In this document: piece after piece, positions 35,712-44,152 of the stretch | Numbering within the stretch: position 1 is the first letter of the stretch | Layout: every line of letters starts with the position of its first letter | Position numbers and translations under genes: made by a program | Assembly (NCBI RefSeq): GCF_003726035.1 | Contig: NZ_QICD01000005.1 | Location: forward strand, 1 to 64,000 | Length of the DNA stretch: 64,000 nucleotides | Direction: 5' to 3' | DNA from: Paraeggerthella hongkongensis | GTDB taxonomy: Bacteria > Actinomycetota > Coriobacteriia > Coriobacteriales > Eggerthellaceae | The notes under the pieces: model-generated | The model's database searches: none | Seen by the model: only the letters and a program-made list of their open reading frames with translations | What the model was told of the DNA's origin: nothing

Positions 35712-36854
35712 TTACTTCCCCAGCTTGAGCTTGGAGATGCCCAACGTGAGGGCGAGCAGCCCGATGCCGATGATGCCGAGCGCCACGCCCCACTCGATCA
35801 TCGCGGGGAAGTACGCGCCTGCCGGAGCCCCCGGTGCGGCGGCGGGGCCCGCGAATCCGATCAACGGGTTGTGCAGCTGCGCTTGCAGCATGTTGTACTT
35901 CACCAGAAAGATGGATGCGAAGGCCAGGGCGGCTCCTGCGACGTGCAGGGTCTGGGACTTCTGAAGCAGCAGTGCGATGCCGGCTACGGAACACGCTGCC
36001 TCGATCCAGAAGAAGGGCGCTCCCGGTCCGCTTGTCAGCCAGGCGGCAACGGCGGCCTCTTCGCCCACGGCGATGTACAGGCCGCTGAACGCCTCGGTCA
36101 GCGAGAAGGCGAGCTCGGCGACAAGGAACAGGGCGACGGCGCGCGAGAAGCCGCGGGCCACCTTCGCGCTCATGGGCAGATAGCCGCTGCGGTCGAGCAT
36201 GGCGTACACGATGACGAGCACCGATCCGCCGGCAACGACGGCCGCGATGAAGAACGAGAGCATCAGGCCGGGGTTGTTCCAGGTGGGACGTGCTACCTGG
36301 AGCGCGAATGCCAGCGAGGTCACCGTTACCAGCAGGGCGGCGACGAACGCGGCGAACGCCAAGGGGCGCACGGAGCTTTCGGCCAACTTGCCTTCGGCCG
36401 CTTTGACGAGCGCGACGGTGAACGCGCAGCCCAGCGCCACGTAGGCAATCAGGATGACGGTGTCCCAGAACAAGGGGGACATGATCTGGAAGCTGGTCAG
36501 GATGGAGAACGCGCGAAGCGGGTTTCCCGTATCCACCAAGATGAACAGGCCCGCGCACAGGCACCCGCATGCCACGGCGACGAAGGAAGCCACGCGAGCA
36601 TAGGGGCGGTAAGCTTCCAGGCCGGAGAACGCGAACGGCGCCGAGGCGAACAGCAGGCACCCCGCGGCAACGCCGGTGAACAGCAGGAAGCCTACGATGT
36701 AGAGGCCCCAGGTGATGTCGTTGCCCAGGTTGGCCACGTGCAGGCCCTGCGTTGCCTGAAAGATGAAGCAGGCGGTTCCCGCAAGGGCGAACGCAGCGAA
36801 TATCCCCAGCAAGACGGCGGTCGAGGAGCGTTTGATCGTGGTCGATTCAGTCAT
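35712..36854 (-). CDS. NrfD/PsrC-family membrane quinone-oxidoreductase subunit
   Basis: 380 residues with about ten hydrophobic helices, as in PsrC/NrfD. This subunit anchors the enzyme in the membrane and exchanges electrons with menaquinone. Typical segments are NDITWGLYIVGFLLFTGVAAGCLLF near the start and RPTWNNPGLMLSFFIAAVVAGGSVL. ATG 36854 is 12 nt after the FeS gene stop. It is the third gene of the catalytic-FeS-NrfD-chaperone operon. Confidence 0.88.
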   Translation of the reverse strand: MTESTTIKRSSTAVLLGIFAAFALAGTACFIFQATQGLHVANLGNDITWGLYIVGFLLFTGVAAGCLLFASAPFAFSGLEAYRPYARVASFVAVACGCLCAGLFILVDTGNPLRAFSILTSFQIMSPLFWDTVILIAYVALGCAFTVALVKAAEGKLAESSVRPLAFAAFVAALLVTVTSLAFALQVARPTWNNPGLMLSFFIAAVVAGGSVLVIVYAMLDRSGYLPMSAKVARGFSRAVALFLVAELAFSLTEAFSGLYIAVGEEAAVAAWLTSGPGAPFFWIEAACSVAGIALLLQKSQTLHVAGAALAFASIFLVKYNMLQAQLHNPLIGFAGPAAAPGAPAGAYFPAMIEWGVALGIIGIGLLALTLGISKLKLGK

Positions 36855-36866
36855 TGAGGCACTCCT

Positions 36867-37484
36867 TTACGCCAAGTAGTACACGGAAGGCTCCGTGCCC
36901 TTGTCTTCCAGCAAGCGAACGGTGGGACGTCCCGCGATCGCGCGCGACACGTCGCTGTCGGGATCGTCCAGATCGCCCCAGTACCGCGCTCGTCCGGGGC
37001 AGTGCTCCATGCAGGCGGGCTCTTCGCCGCGCGCAAGGCGGTTGGCGCAGAAGGTGCACTTCTCCACTACGCCGGCAACGTGCTTGGGGGCGTCGAAGTC
37101 GCCCAAGGGGAAATCGACGGCGTAGGCCGGCTCTTCCCAGTTGAACGTGCGGGCGCTGTAGGGGCAGGCGCCCATGCACATGCGGCAGCCGATGCACTTG
37201 TCGACGTCCTGCACCACGATACCGGTCTTCTCGTCGCGCCACGTTGCTCCTACCGGGCAGACCTTGGCGCAGGCCGGGTTCGCGCAGTGCTGGCACCCGA
37301 TGGGGTAGTGCGCCATGGTCACCTGGGGATACGTTCCTTTTGCGGTGTCGGGGTAGTCGCCTCCGTCGGTGAGCACGCGGTTCCACCACATTTTGTTGGG
37401 CAGGTTGTTGTTCGACTTGCAGGCTACCGCGCATTCCGTGCAGCCGAAGCACAGCTGCAGATCGATTGCCATTCCGTAATGCAT
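36867..37484 (-). CDS. 4Fe-4S ferredoxin subunit (DmsB/PsrB/NrfC type)
   Basis: 205 residues. Four cysteine groups for [4Fe-4S] clusters are readable: CFGCTECAVACK, CQHCANPACAKVCP, CIGCRMCMGACP and CTFCANRLARGEEPACMEHCP. It lacks a signal peptide and would be exported with the catalytic subunit. It carries electrons between the NrfD membrane subunit and the molybdopterin enzyme. ATG 37484 follows the catalytic gene by 15 nt, with a GGAGG ribosome-binding site. Confidence 0.93.
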   Translation of the reverse strand: MHYGMAIDLQLCFGCTECAVACKSNNNLPNKMWWNRVLTDGGDYPDTAKGTYPQVTMAHYPIGCQHCANPACAKVCPVGATWRDEKTGIVVQDVDKCIGCRMCMGACPYSARTFNWEEPAYAVDFPLGDFDAPKHVAGVVEKCTFCANRLARGEEPACMEHCPGRARYWGDLDDPDSDVSRAIAGRPTVRLLEDKGTEPSVYYLA

Positions 37485-37499
37485 GCAGGTTCCTCCTTT

Positions 37500-39929
37500 C
37501 TAGACCGTTGCCTTCTCGATTTCGATGAGCGTGTCGAAGTAATAGCTGTTCGCCACCACGGGGGTCACGTTGTATCCCAGCAGGTCGCAGTAGAATCCGT
37601 CGACGAACTGGTCGAGATCCCAGCCGTGGTCGATCACGACCATGCCGGGGCGGATGCCGTTGTTGAACCGCACGCGCAACGTGCAGGTGCCTCGATCGTT
37701 GAACATGCGGATGTAGTCGCCGTCGGCTATGCCGCGCGCTTCGCAGTCCACGGGGTTGACGGCAACGTAGGGCTCGTCTTCGAACTCGAGCAGCCAGGGC
37801 ACGCGGGTGTACTGCGTATGGACCTTGTACTTGCTTCGCTCGGACGTGAACACCAGCGGGTACTTCTCTGCCAGGGGATTTTCCTTCCAGGCTTCCATGG
37901 GCGGCTCCCAGTAGGGCAGGCGCTCTTTCATGAAGTCGATCTTCTGACCGTAGTCGGTGTCGAGCGGAATGGATTCCTGGTAGAACTGCAGGCGGCCCGT
38001 CGGCGTGCCGTACGTGCCCTCCTGGCCCATGACGCGATCATCGGGCTCGAAGGTCAGAACGGAGCCCTCCTTCTTCACGCGATCCCAGGTGAGATCGATC
38101 TTCTTCGCCGTGGGGTTGTCGAATACGGCGTTCATGAGCTCGTCGATGTCCTTGAAGTCGTACTCCTGCAAATCCATCTTCTCGAACAGCATCTTGAAGA
38201 TGTCGAAGTCGCTCTTCGACTCGTACAGGGGCTCTGCGGACTTCGCGTTATGGAACACGTAGCGCGTGTCGTCGCCCGAAGCGGTTTCCGTTTCGAAGTA
38301 ATGGCAGGCCGGCAAGACGATGTCGGCGTAGTTCGTGGTGCTGGTGGAAACCACGTCGGCCACTACCAAAAGCTCGACGTCTTCCAGGAACTTGCGCCAG
38401 CGCACGCCTCCCACCTGGGTGCCGAACAGGTTGTGGTCCCAGATGTAGAGGGTCTTGATGTTGATGTCCTTGTCGCCGTATTTCTTGGATTCCATGCAGT
38501 TGAGCAGGGCGGGCGAGTAGAACACCTGGCTGCCGGGCGCTCCCTTGGGATTCGCGAGGCCGTAGGGCATCCAGCCGATGGAGATCTCTCCGCGGAACAT
38601 GCCCTTCGCCGTGTTGCCGGGGTGACCGTATTGGCCGGCGATCATGCACATGGAGAGGATGGACGAGAACGTTGCCATGCCGTTGGTGACATGGTCGAGG
38701 CCAAGGCCTATGTTGACGGAGTTGTGGCCGTCTTGAACCATGTGGGCAAGCTCCCTGATGGTTTCGACGGGAACGTCGCAGATTTCGGAAGCCTTCTCGG
38801 GAGTCCATTCGGATACGCGCTCAAGCAGCAGGTCGTACGCCGTTTTCACCTCGATGCCTTCGATGGAGAAGGCGCCGCGGATCACCGGGTCGGCAACTTC
38901 GCCCAGCGCGCCCAAGGTTCCGTCTTCGGCGCGCACGACGCACTTGTCCTCGGGCGTGCCGACCGTGGCCTTGCCGATATCGCTCAGGCGGAGGTACTTG
39001 CCGTCGGCCTCTTTGACCAGGCAGGGCGCTACGGTGTCCGACTTCAGGAAGTCCTCTTTGGCAAGGCCTTCGTTTACCAGGACATTTGCCATAGCCAAGG
39101 CGAGGGCGCCGTCGGTGCCGGGGTGGATGGGGACGAACAGATCGGCCTTCGAGGCTGCGATGGTGAACGTCGGATCGATGACGATCATCTTGGCGCCATG
39201 CTCGACCTTTGCGCGCAGGAAGTAATGGAACGTCTGGCTGTCGCCTTCGGAGGGGTTGAAGCCCCAGATGAATATGTGCTTGGCGTTCTTGAGGTCGTTG
39301 CGACCGCCGCCGCCGACGCCCTTGAACGCGCCCACGATAGGAGGAAACGATGCGTAGAACACGCGGTCCTGGGCGGCGTCGAGCAGCGTTGCGCCCATGG
39401 CGGAGCACAGGCGCTTTCCCTGCTGGGAGTCGGGGGTGATGTTGCCGGAGCCGCACAGGAAGCCGTTGGCCCGAGGGCCGTACTTCTCGTTGACCTCTTT
39501 CCATTTGTCGGAAATGGTGGTGATGGCTTCGTCCCAGCTGATCTGCTCCCATTTGCCCTCGCCGCGCTCGCCTACGCGCTTCATGGGGTATTTGAGGCGG
39601 TCCTCGGCGTAGACGCGCAGCGCATGGGTCAGCCCCTTGTTGCAGACGCGGGTCACGTCGGGATCGCTTTGCTTTCTACGGGATGTTTTGACGATCTTTC
39701 CGTCGCGGACGTGCACGTTCATCTGGCAGCCGGCGCCGCAGCCTCCTCGGCAGGTGCCGGGCTTGACGATGTCCTCGCTTGCGCCGGCCTTCTTCTCGTC
39801 CGCAAAGGCCAATTCGCTTTCGCATAGGCTCGACCCCAGGCCGGCCGCGACGGCTGCCGCGGCAGAGCCCTTCAGAAAGCTCCTTCTCCCTATGGCAGCG
39901 CTCAGGATGGTTCCTTCGGCATGCTTCAT
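37500..39929 (-). CDS. Tat-exported molybdopterin oxidoreductase, DMSO reductase family
   Basis: 809 residues. Twin-arginine signal GRRSFLKGS (Arg15-Arg16) and a hydrophobic stretch show Tat export. A [4Fe-4S] motif CRGGCGAGC ... VCNKG follows near 59-95. The body has the expected cofactor-binding segments (FIWGFNPSEGDSQTFHYF, IDPTFT, GTDGALALAMANVL) and ends with an MGD-binding domain (KVHTQYTRVPWLLEFEDEPYVAVNPVDCEARGIADGDYIRMFNDRG). The Mo-ligand residue is not clear by eye. With FeS and NrfD subunits it forms a quinol-linked respiratory complex; the electron acceptor is unknown. ATG 39929 has AAGGAGAA upstream. Confidence 0.92.
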   Translation of the reverse strand: MKHAEGTILSAAIGRRSFLKGSAAAAVAAGLGSSLCESELAFADEKKAGASEDIVKPGTCRGGCGAGCQMNVHVRDGKIVKTSRRKQSDPDVTRVCNKGLTHALRVYAEDRLKYPMKRVGERGEGKWEQISWDEAITTISDKWKEVNEKYGPRANGFLCGSGNITPDSQQGKRLCSAMGATLLDAAQDRVFYASFPPIVGAFKGVGGGGRNDLKNAKHIFIWGFNPSEGDSQTFHYFLRAKVEHGAKMIVIDPTFTIAASKADLFVPIHPGTDGALALAMANVLVNEGLAKEDFLKSDTVAPCLVKEADGKYLRLSDIGKATVGTPEDKCVVRAEDGTLGALGEVADPVIRGAFSIEGIEVKTAYDLLLERVSEWTPEKASEICDVPVETIRELAHMVQDGHNSVNIGLGLDHVTNGMATFSSILSMCMIAGQYGHPGNTAKGMFRGEISIGWMPYGLANPKGAPGSQVFYSPALLNCMESKKYGDKDINIKTLYIWDHNLFGTQVGGVRWRKFLEDVELLVVADVVSTSTTNYADIVLPACHYFETETASGDDTRYVFHNAKSAEPLYESKSDFDIFKMLFEKMDLQEYDFKDIDELMNAVFDNPTAKKIDLTWDRVKKEGSVLTFEPDDRVMGQEGTYGTPTGRLQFYQESIPLDTDYGQKIDFMKERLPYWEPPMEAWKENPLAEKYPLVFTSERSKYKVHTQYTRVPWLLEFEDEPYVAVNPVDCEARGIADGDYIRMFNDRGTCTLRVRFNNGIRPGMVVIDHGWDLDQFVDGFYCDLLGYNVTPVVANSYYFDTLIEIEKATV

Positions 39930-40299
39930 GCGTATGCTTCTCCTTCTTTCTTGAAGTAGCGGTTCTTGTGGCGGGATGCGCTTGACGCGTGCCGTGACGC
40001 ATGGAGATGCGCAAAGCTTCGCGCGTGAGCTTTGCGGACGCTTCCCCTCAAGTCGCCCCGTGCCTTGTCCCCCGTTAACGGGCGTGAGTATCTTAACGAG
40101 GATGCGCGCCGGGCGAGCGTTCGCCTTTTTTATGCGCCTATTCGATTTGCCCTTGCATGCGGCTCCGGATTCGCGGTCGCGCCATTCGCGTCCGAAGTGC
40201 TTTACCTGCGATGAAGTGCGGCAAGATGTTGCCCAGAAGGGAAACACTCGGTATTATCGGAAGATACGCTCGAATCAAGATGAGCAGGGGGGAGGCGCC
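39930..40299. other. 370-bp divergent promoter region of the molybdoenzyme operon and LysR gene
   Basis: No gene seen. CGCAAAGCT (40010-40018) is repeated inverted as AGCTTTGCG (40028-40036), a possible operator or hairpin. The region ends with the GGGGGGAGG ribosome-binding site of the LysR gene. Confidence 0.4.
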
Positions 40300-41217
40300 G
40301 TGAAGCTTGAGCATATCAGGGAGTTCGTCACGTTGGCTCGGTGCGGCAGCTTTCAAGAAGCCGCAGATGAGCTGTACGTTGCTCGTCCAACGTTGAGCAA
40401 TCATATGAGGGGGCTCGAGCAGGAGCTGGGATTCGCTTTGTTCGACCGCTCGGAAAGCAACGAGCTGACCGATGCGGGCGCAGCGTTTCTCGATGGTATG
40501 GCGCGGGCGCTGGATACGATCGATTCGGGTTTGGAACGATGCCGCGCGCTCGCAGACTTGCGCGAAGAGCAGGACCAGGTGGTGAACATATCGCTTCGTT
40601 GCTCGGTTTTCGAGCTGCGCGCCATGTTGGAGAAGCACTGCCCCTGCCGCTACGCCTTTGCAAGCTACGACAACAAAAGGCCGATGCTGTACCCGTTCGC
40701 GCAAGAGGCCGCCGATGTCATGGTCATGTACGATCTCGACCTGCTGCCCGCTTTGCGCATGGAGGTCGAGAGCATGGGTTTGCTCTACGAGCGGTACGGG
40801 CACGAGCCGTGCGCCGTGGCCATGAGGGAGGACCACCCGCTGGCGAGCGGGCCTCTGACGCGCGATCGCTTGCGCGGCGTCGAGATCGCGCAGCTTGACG
40901 TGATCGAGTCGGAAAGCTGGAAGCGCATCATCGTCCATATGCTGGGCGACGACATGGACTTGAGATTTCGCTTGATCCCCATGGGCAACCTGCTGAACTT
41001 CTGGACCGTCGATCTCGAAGATTCGATTTTCATTTCGATGAAGTCGATGCTCGCGCAGTATTTCGCTCGGCGGGAAGGCTATGTGATCAGGGATTTGGTT
41101 GACGATGCCCCTTTGTTGATGCCGCGGAGCCTGGTGCATCGACCAGTGTCCGAACGGCCTTGCATAGCGCCTGTCCTGGACACGTTTCGCGATCATCTTG
41201 CAAGGGGAGAGCGGTGA
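40300..41217 (+). CDS. LysR-family regulator divergent from the molybdoenzyme operon
   Basis: 305 residues. The N-terminal helix-turn-helix reads LEHIREFVTLARCGSFQEAADELYVARPTLSNHMRGLEQELGFALFDRS. The effector half is about 200 residues, with poorly conserved sequence and two early cysteines (KHCPCRY). GTG 40300 has GGGGGGAGG upstream. Divergent placement makes it the likely activator of the molybdopterin operon in response to that enzyme's substrate. Confidence 0.88.
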   Translation: MKLEHIREFVTLARCGSFQEAADELYVARPTLSNHMRGLEQELGFALFDRSESNELTDAGAAFLDGMARALDTIDSGLERCRALADLREEQDQVVNISLRCSVFELRAMLEKHCPCRYAFASYDNKRPMLYPFAQEAADVMVMYDLDLLPALRMEVESMGLLYERYGHEPCAVAMREDHPLASGPLTRDRLRGVEIAQLDVIESESWKRIIVHMLGDDMDLRFRLIPMGNLLNFWTVDLEDSIFISMKSMLAQYFARREGYVIRDLVDDAPLLMPRSLVHRPVSERPCIAPVLDTFRDHLARGER

Positions 41218-41271
41218 TGGGGACGGGAGCGCTTGCGGTGCGTCGTCGAGGGTTGGAGCGGAGGTGCTTCG

Positions 41272-41535
41272 GTGAAGATTGAGCTTTTGAGGGGATTCGT
41301 GACGCTTGCTCATCACGGCAGCTTTCGGGCGGCGTCCGAGAAGCTGTTCGTTTCCCAGCCCACGCTGAGCAACCATATCAAGGCGCTCGAGCAGGAGCTG
41401 GGCTTCGAGCTGTTCGATCGCTCGCGCGATAACGAGCTGACCGACGAAGGGGCGCTTCTTCTGGATGCGGCCCAGTCGGCTTTGCTGATCATCGACTCGA
41501 CGCTTGAGGAGTGCCGGGAGATGGCCGGCGCATGA
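41272..41535 (+). CDS. LysR stub: DNA-binding domain only
   Basis: 87 residues. It holds a complete LysR helix-turn-helix and linker helix (LLRGFVTLAHHGSFRAASEKLFVSQPTLSNHIKALEQELGFELFDRS) and then stops after LEECREMAGA. The effector domain is missing. It is closely similar to the first 85 residues of the upstream LysR, indicating duplication. The GTG start has GGAGG upstream. A repeat hairpin begins 25 nt after the stop, so truncation by rearrangement at the repeat is possible. It could be a remnant or a small DNA-binding antagonist. Confidence 0.65.
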   Translation: MKIELLRGFVTLAHHGSFRAASEKLFVSQPTLSNHIKALEQELGFELFDRSRDNELTDEGALLLDAAQSALLIIDSTLEECREMAGA

Positions 41536-41560
41536 CGGCGCGCTGAATCGCATTGCTGGG

Positions 41561-41618
41561 CATCGTCGATCCGAAAACACGTTTTTGGGTCCAAAAACGT
41601 GTTTTCGGATCGACGATG
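41561..41618. repeat. Dispersed hairpin repeat, copy 3
   Basis: A perfect 28-bp inverted repeat with a 2-nt centre. The arms begin CATCGTCGATCCGAAAACAC. It lies just after the LysR stub. It is the longest copy of the family also seen at 8303 and 34817. Confidence 0.85.
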
Positions 41619-41682
41619 GCTCACGTGCAGCGACCTGCACGAGGTGGTGGGTCGTCAGCCTGCACGGGCGCACGCCAACGAA

Positions 41683-41740
41683 CATCGTCGCCCCAAACGG
41701 ACGTTTTGACGGCGAAAAGCGTCCGTTTGGGGCGACGATG
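41683..41740. repeat. Dispersed hairpin repeat, variant copy 4
   Basis: CATCGTCGCCCCAAACGGAC begins a 21-bp perfect stem (41683-41703 with 41720-41740), with TTTT/AAAA pairing possible above it. It keeps the CATCGTCG edge but has a different core from copies 1-3. It is 64 nt from copy 3. Confidence 0.75.
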
Positions 41741-41863
41741 CGGTCAGGCGCGCGAAGCTGCATGCGCTGATAGGTTGCGTGGGGTCTGTACGCGCATGCG
41801 CACGGACCCCTTTCATTTGCTATCATGGTTCGATACGTTTCAAACGCTTGAGAAGGATATTTC

Positions 41864-42928
41864 ATGTCATTGTCCATCGGTATCGTCGGCTTGCCGAACG
41901 TCGGCAAGTCTACGCTGTTCACGGCCCTCACCAACAAAGGCGGTCTTGCGGCCAACTATCCCTTCGCCACCATCGAGCCCAACGTGGGCGTGGTGCCCGT
42001 GCCCGACACGCGTCTGGACGCGCTGGCCAACATCGACCACCCCACGCGCATCGTGCCCGCTACCATCGAGTTCGTGGACATCGCGGGCCTGGTGGCCGGC
42101 GCCAGCCAAGGCGAGGGCCTTGGCAACCAGTTCCTTGCGAACATCCGCGAAACGGACGCCATCTGCGAGGTCGTGCGCTTCTTCGGCGACCCCGACGTGG
42201 TGCACGTTGCGGGCAAGGTGGATCCGCACAGCGACGTGGATACCATCAAGACCGAGCTCATGCTGGCCGACATGGCCACCATCGAGAAAGCGCTGCCGCG
42301 TCTGGAGAAGGAAGCGAAGCGCGACAAGGACGGCGCCAAGAAGGTCGAAGTGGCCAAGAAGGTGCTCGCGGGCCTGGACGAGGGGCATCGCGCGCGCACG
42401 CTGGGCCTCGACGAGGACGAGCGTGCCGCTATCTACGACCTGCACTTGCTGACCATGAAGCCCATGCTCTACATTGCCAACGTGGACGAGGACCAGCTGG
42501 ACGCCGAACTGCCCGAGATCGACGGGTGCCGCCCCGTGCCGATCAGCGCGAAGGTGGAGGCGGATCTGGCCGAGCTTGATCCGGAGGAGGCGAAGGAGTA
42601 CCTGGAAGCCATGGGCCTTGAGGAAAGCGGCCTGGCCCGCTTGGTGCGCGAGGCGTACAAGCTGCTGGGCCTGCAGTCGTACTTCACCACGGGCGTGCAG
42701 GAAACGCGCGCCTGGACCATCCCCATCGGCGCGAAGGCCCCGCAGGCTGCCGGCGTCATCCATACCGACTTCGAGCGCGGCTTCATCAAGGCCGAGACGG
42801 CCTCGTACGAGGACTACGTGGGCCTGGGCGGCGAAAAGGGCTGTCGCGACGCCGGCAAGCTCCGCCAAGAAGGCAAGGAGTACGTGGTGCAAGACGGCGA
42901 CGTCATGCACTTCAAGTTCAACGTGTAA
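41864..42928 (+). CDS. ychF: Redox-regulated ATPase YchF
   Basis: 354 residues. It is an OBG-like P-loop protein: G1 GLPNVGKST, DIAGLVAGASQGEGLGNQFL (G3), and NVDE at the G4 position (in place of NKxD), the ATP-preferring signature. A coiled-coil insert and a C-terminal TGS domain (FTTGVQETRAWTIPIGAKAPQAAGVIHTDFERGFIKAE) complete it. It is a broadly conserved ribosome-associated ATPase. It is monocistronic, with a strong terminator behind it. Confidence 0.95.
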   Translation: MSLSIGIVGLPNVGKSTLFTALTNKGGLAANYPFATIEPNVGVVPVPDTRLDALANIDHPTRIVPATIEFVDIAGLVAGASQGEGLGNQFLANIRETDAICEVVRFFGDPDVVHVAGKVDPHSDVDTIKTELMLADMATIEKALPRLEKEAKRDKDGAKKVEVAKKVLAGLDEGHRARTLGLDEDERAAIYDLHLLTMKPMLYIANVDEDQLDAELPEIDGCRPVPISAKVEADLAELDPEEAKEYLEAMGLEESGLARLVREAYKLLGLQSYFTTGVQETRAWTIPIGAKAPQAAGVIHTDFERGFIKAETASYEDYVGLGGEKGCRDAGKLRQEGKEYVVQDGDVMHFKFNV

Positions 42929-42946
42929 GCAGCGCGATGATGCGAT

Positions 42947-42990
42947 AAGCTGCATAACGCCTGACGAAAGGCTGTTATGCAGCTTTTTTA
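42947..42990 (+). terminator. Intrinsic terminator after ychF
   Basis: AAGCTGCATAAC (42947-42958) pairs with GTTATGCAGCTT (42974-42985), followed by TTTTTA. It lies 19 nt after the ychF stop. Confidence 0.88.
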
Positions 42991-43015
42991 TTGGGGGAAC
43001 GTGCGGAGGACGAAC

Positions 43016-44143
43016 ATGCAGACGAGCGAGAAATTGGCGCCATTGGGCTTCGGGTTCATGCGGCTGCCGGAAACAGAACTGCCGGATGGGTCGAAGGAGA
43101 TCGACATCGAGCAGGTCAAGGAGATGGTCGACCTGTTCATGGATGCCGGTTTCACGTATTTCGACACGGCGCGCGGCTATCATGGCGGAAGGTCGGAGGC
43201 GGCGTTGCGCGCGGCGCTCGTGGATCGCTATCCGCGCGAATCGTTCCAAATCGCGACGAAGCTACCGGCGTGGCTGGCGAAGGACGCCGATCACGCGCGC
43301 GCCATGTTCGACAAATCCCTGCGCGAAACCGGTGCGGGCTACTTCGACTACTTTCTGCTGCACAACCTGGGGGAGGACCGCACCGCTCAGTTCGACGAGT
43401 ATGGATTGTGGGACTTTCTCGCGCAGAAGAAGGAAGAAGGGTTGATCCGCAATCTGGGTTTTTCCATTCATGACAAGGCCGACGTGCTCGAAGAGGTGCT
43501 GGCCGCTCATCCGAACATGGATTTCGTGCAGGTGCAGATCAACTACGCCGATTGGGAAAGCCCGACCATCGAATCGCGCAAGTGCTACGAGGTTGCGCGC
43601 GCCCACGGCTTGCCCGTGGTGGTGATGGAGCCCATCAAGGGCGGATCGCTTGTGAAGCTTCCCGATGCGGCGGCGAGCCTGCTGAGCGCGGCGCAGCCTG
43701 ACGCGTCCCTGGCCTCGTGGGCATTGCGCTTCGCCGCGTCGCTGCCGGGCGTGGTTTCCGTTCTGTCCGGCATGTCCACTCCCGATCAGGTGCGGGAGAA
43801 CGTGCGGATCGTGCGCGACGCCCAGCCGATGGCCAGCGAGGAGCGCGCGCTGCTCGATCGGGTGCGGGCTATCTTGGACGGCATCCCCACGGTGCCCTGC
43901 ACGGATTGCCGGTACTGCTTGAAAAACTGCCCGCAGGACGTGCGCATCCCGGCGGCGCTCGCGTCGCTCAACATCCTGGCGCTTTACCATGACGAGTTCC
44001 GCGCTCAGGAAAACTACGATTGGAACGTGTCCGACGGCCTTGCGTCGTCGTGTATCGCGTGCGGCGCGTGCGAGGACGTGTGCCCACAGCATATCCCCAT
44101 CGTCGAGGAGCTGGCGCGCGCGGCAGAGCTGTTCGAGCGTTAA
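43016..44143 (+). CDS. Aldo/keto reductase with C-terminal 4Fe-4S ferredoxin domain
   Basis: 375 residues. The AKR barrel shows GFGFMRLP, DTARGYHGGRSEAALRAAL (Asp and catalytic Tyr), FQIATKLP (Lys) and FDYFLLHNL (His). The C-terminal ferredoxin-like part has CTDCRYCLKNCPQDVRIP and CIACGACEDVCPQHIPI. Such Fe-S AKRs are common in anaerobes; substrates are mostly unknown. ATG 43016 has CGGAGG upstream. Nine bases separate it from the LarE-GNAT gene, suggesting an operon. Confidence 0.9.
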   Translation: MQTSEKLAPLGFGFMRLPETELPDGSKEIDIEQVKEMVDLFMDAGFTYFDTARGYHGGRSEAALRAALVDRYPRESFQIATKLPAWLAKDADHARAMFDKSLRETGAGYFDYFLLHNLGEDRTAQFDEYGLWDFLAQKKEEGLIRNLGFSIHDKADVLEEVLAAHPNMDFVQVQINYADWESPTIESRKCYEVARAHGLPVVVMEPIKGGSLVKLPDAAASLLSAAQPDASLASWALRFAASLPGVVSVLSGMSTPDQVRENVRIVRDAQPMASEERALLDRVRAILDGIPTVPCTDCRYCLKNCPQDVRIPAALASLNILALYHDEFRAQENYDWNVSDGLASSCIACGACEDVCPQHIPIVEELARAAELFER

Positions 44144-44152
44144 AGGGGGAGC

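Noticed and set aside
37002-39827. A 941-residue open frame antisense to the molybdoenzyme and FeS genes
   Set aside because: It has the same shadow character. The opposite strand encodes unmistakable FeS and molybdopterin motifs.
34865-39929. Assignment of the molybdoenzyme as a catechol or dopamine dehydroxylase
   Set aside because: The organism type fits, but nothing readable in the 809-residue catalytic subunit distinguishes that group, and those enzymes are longer. The substrate is left open.
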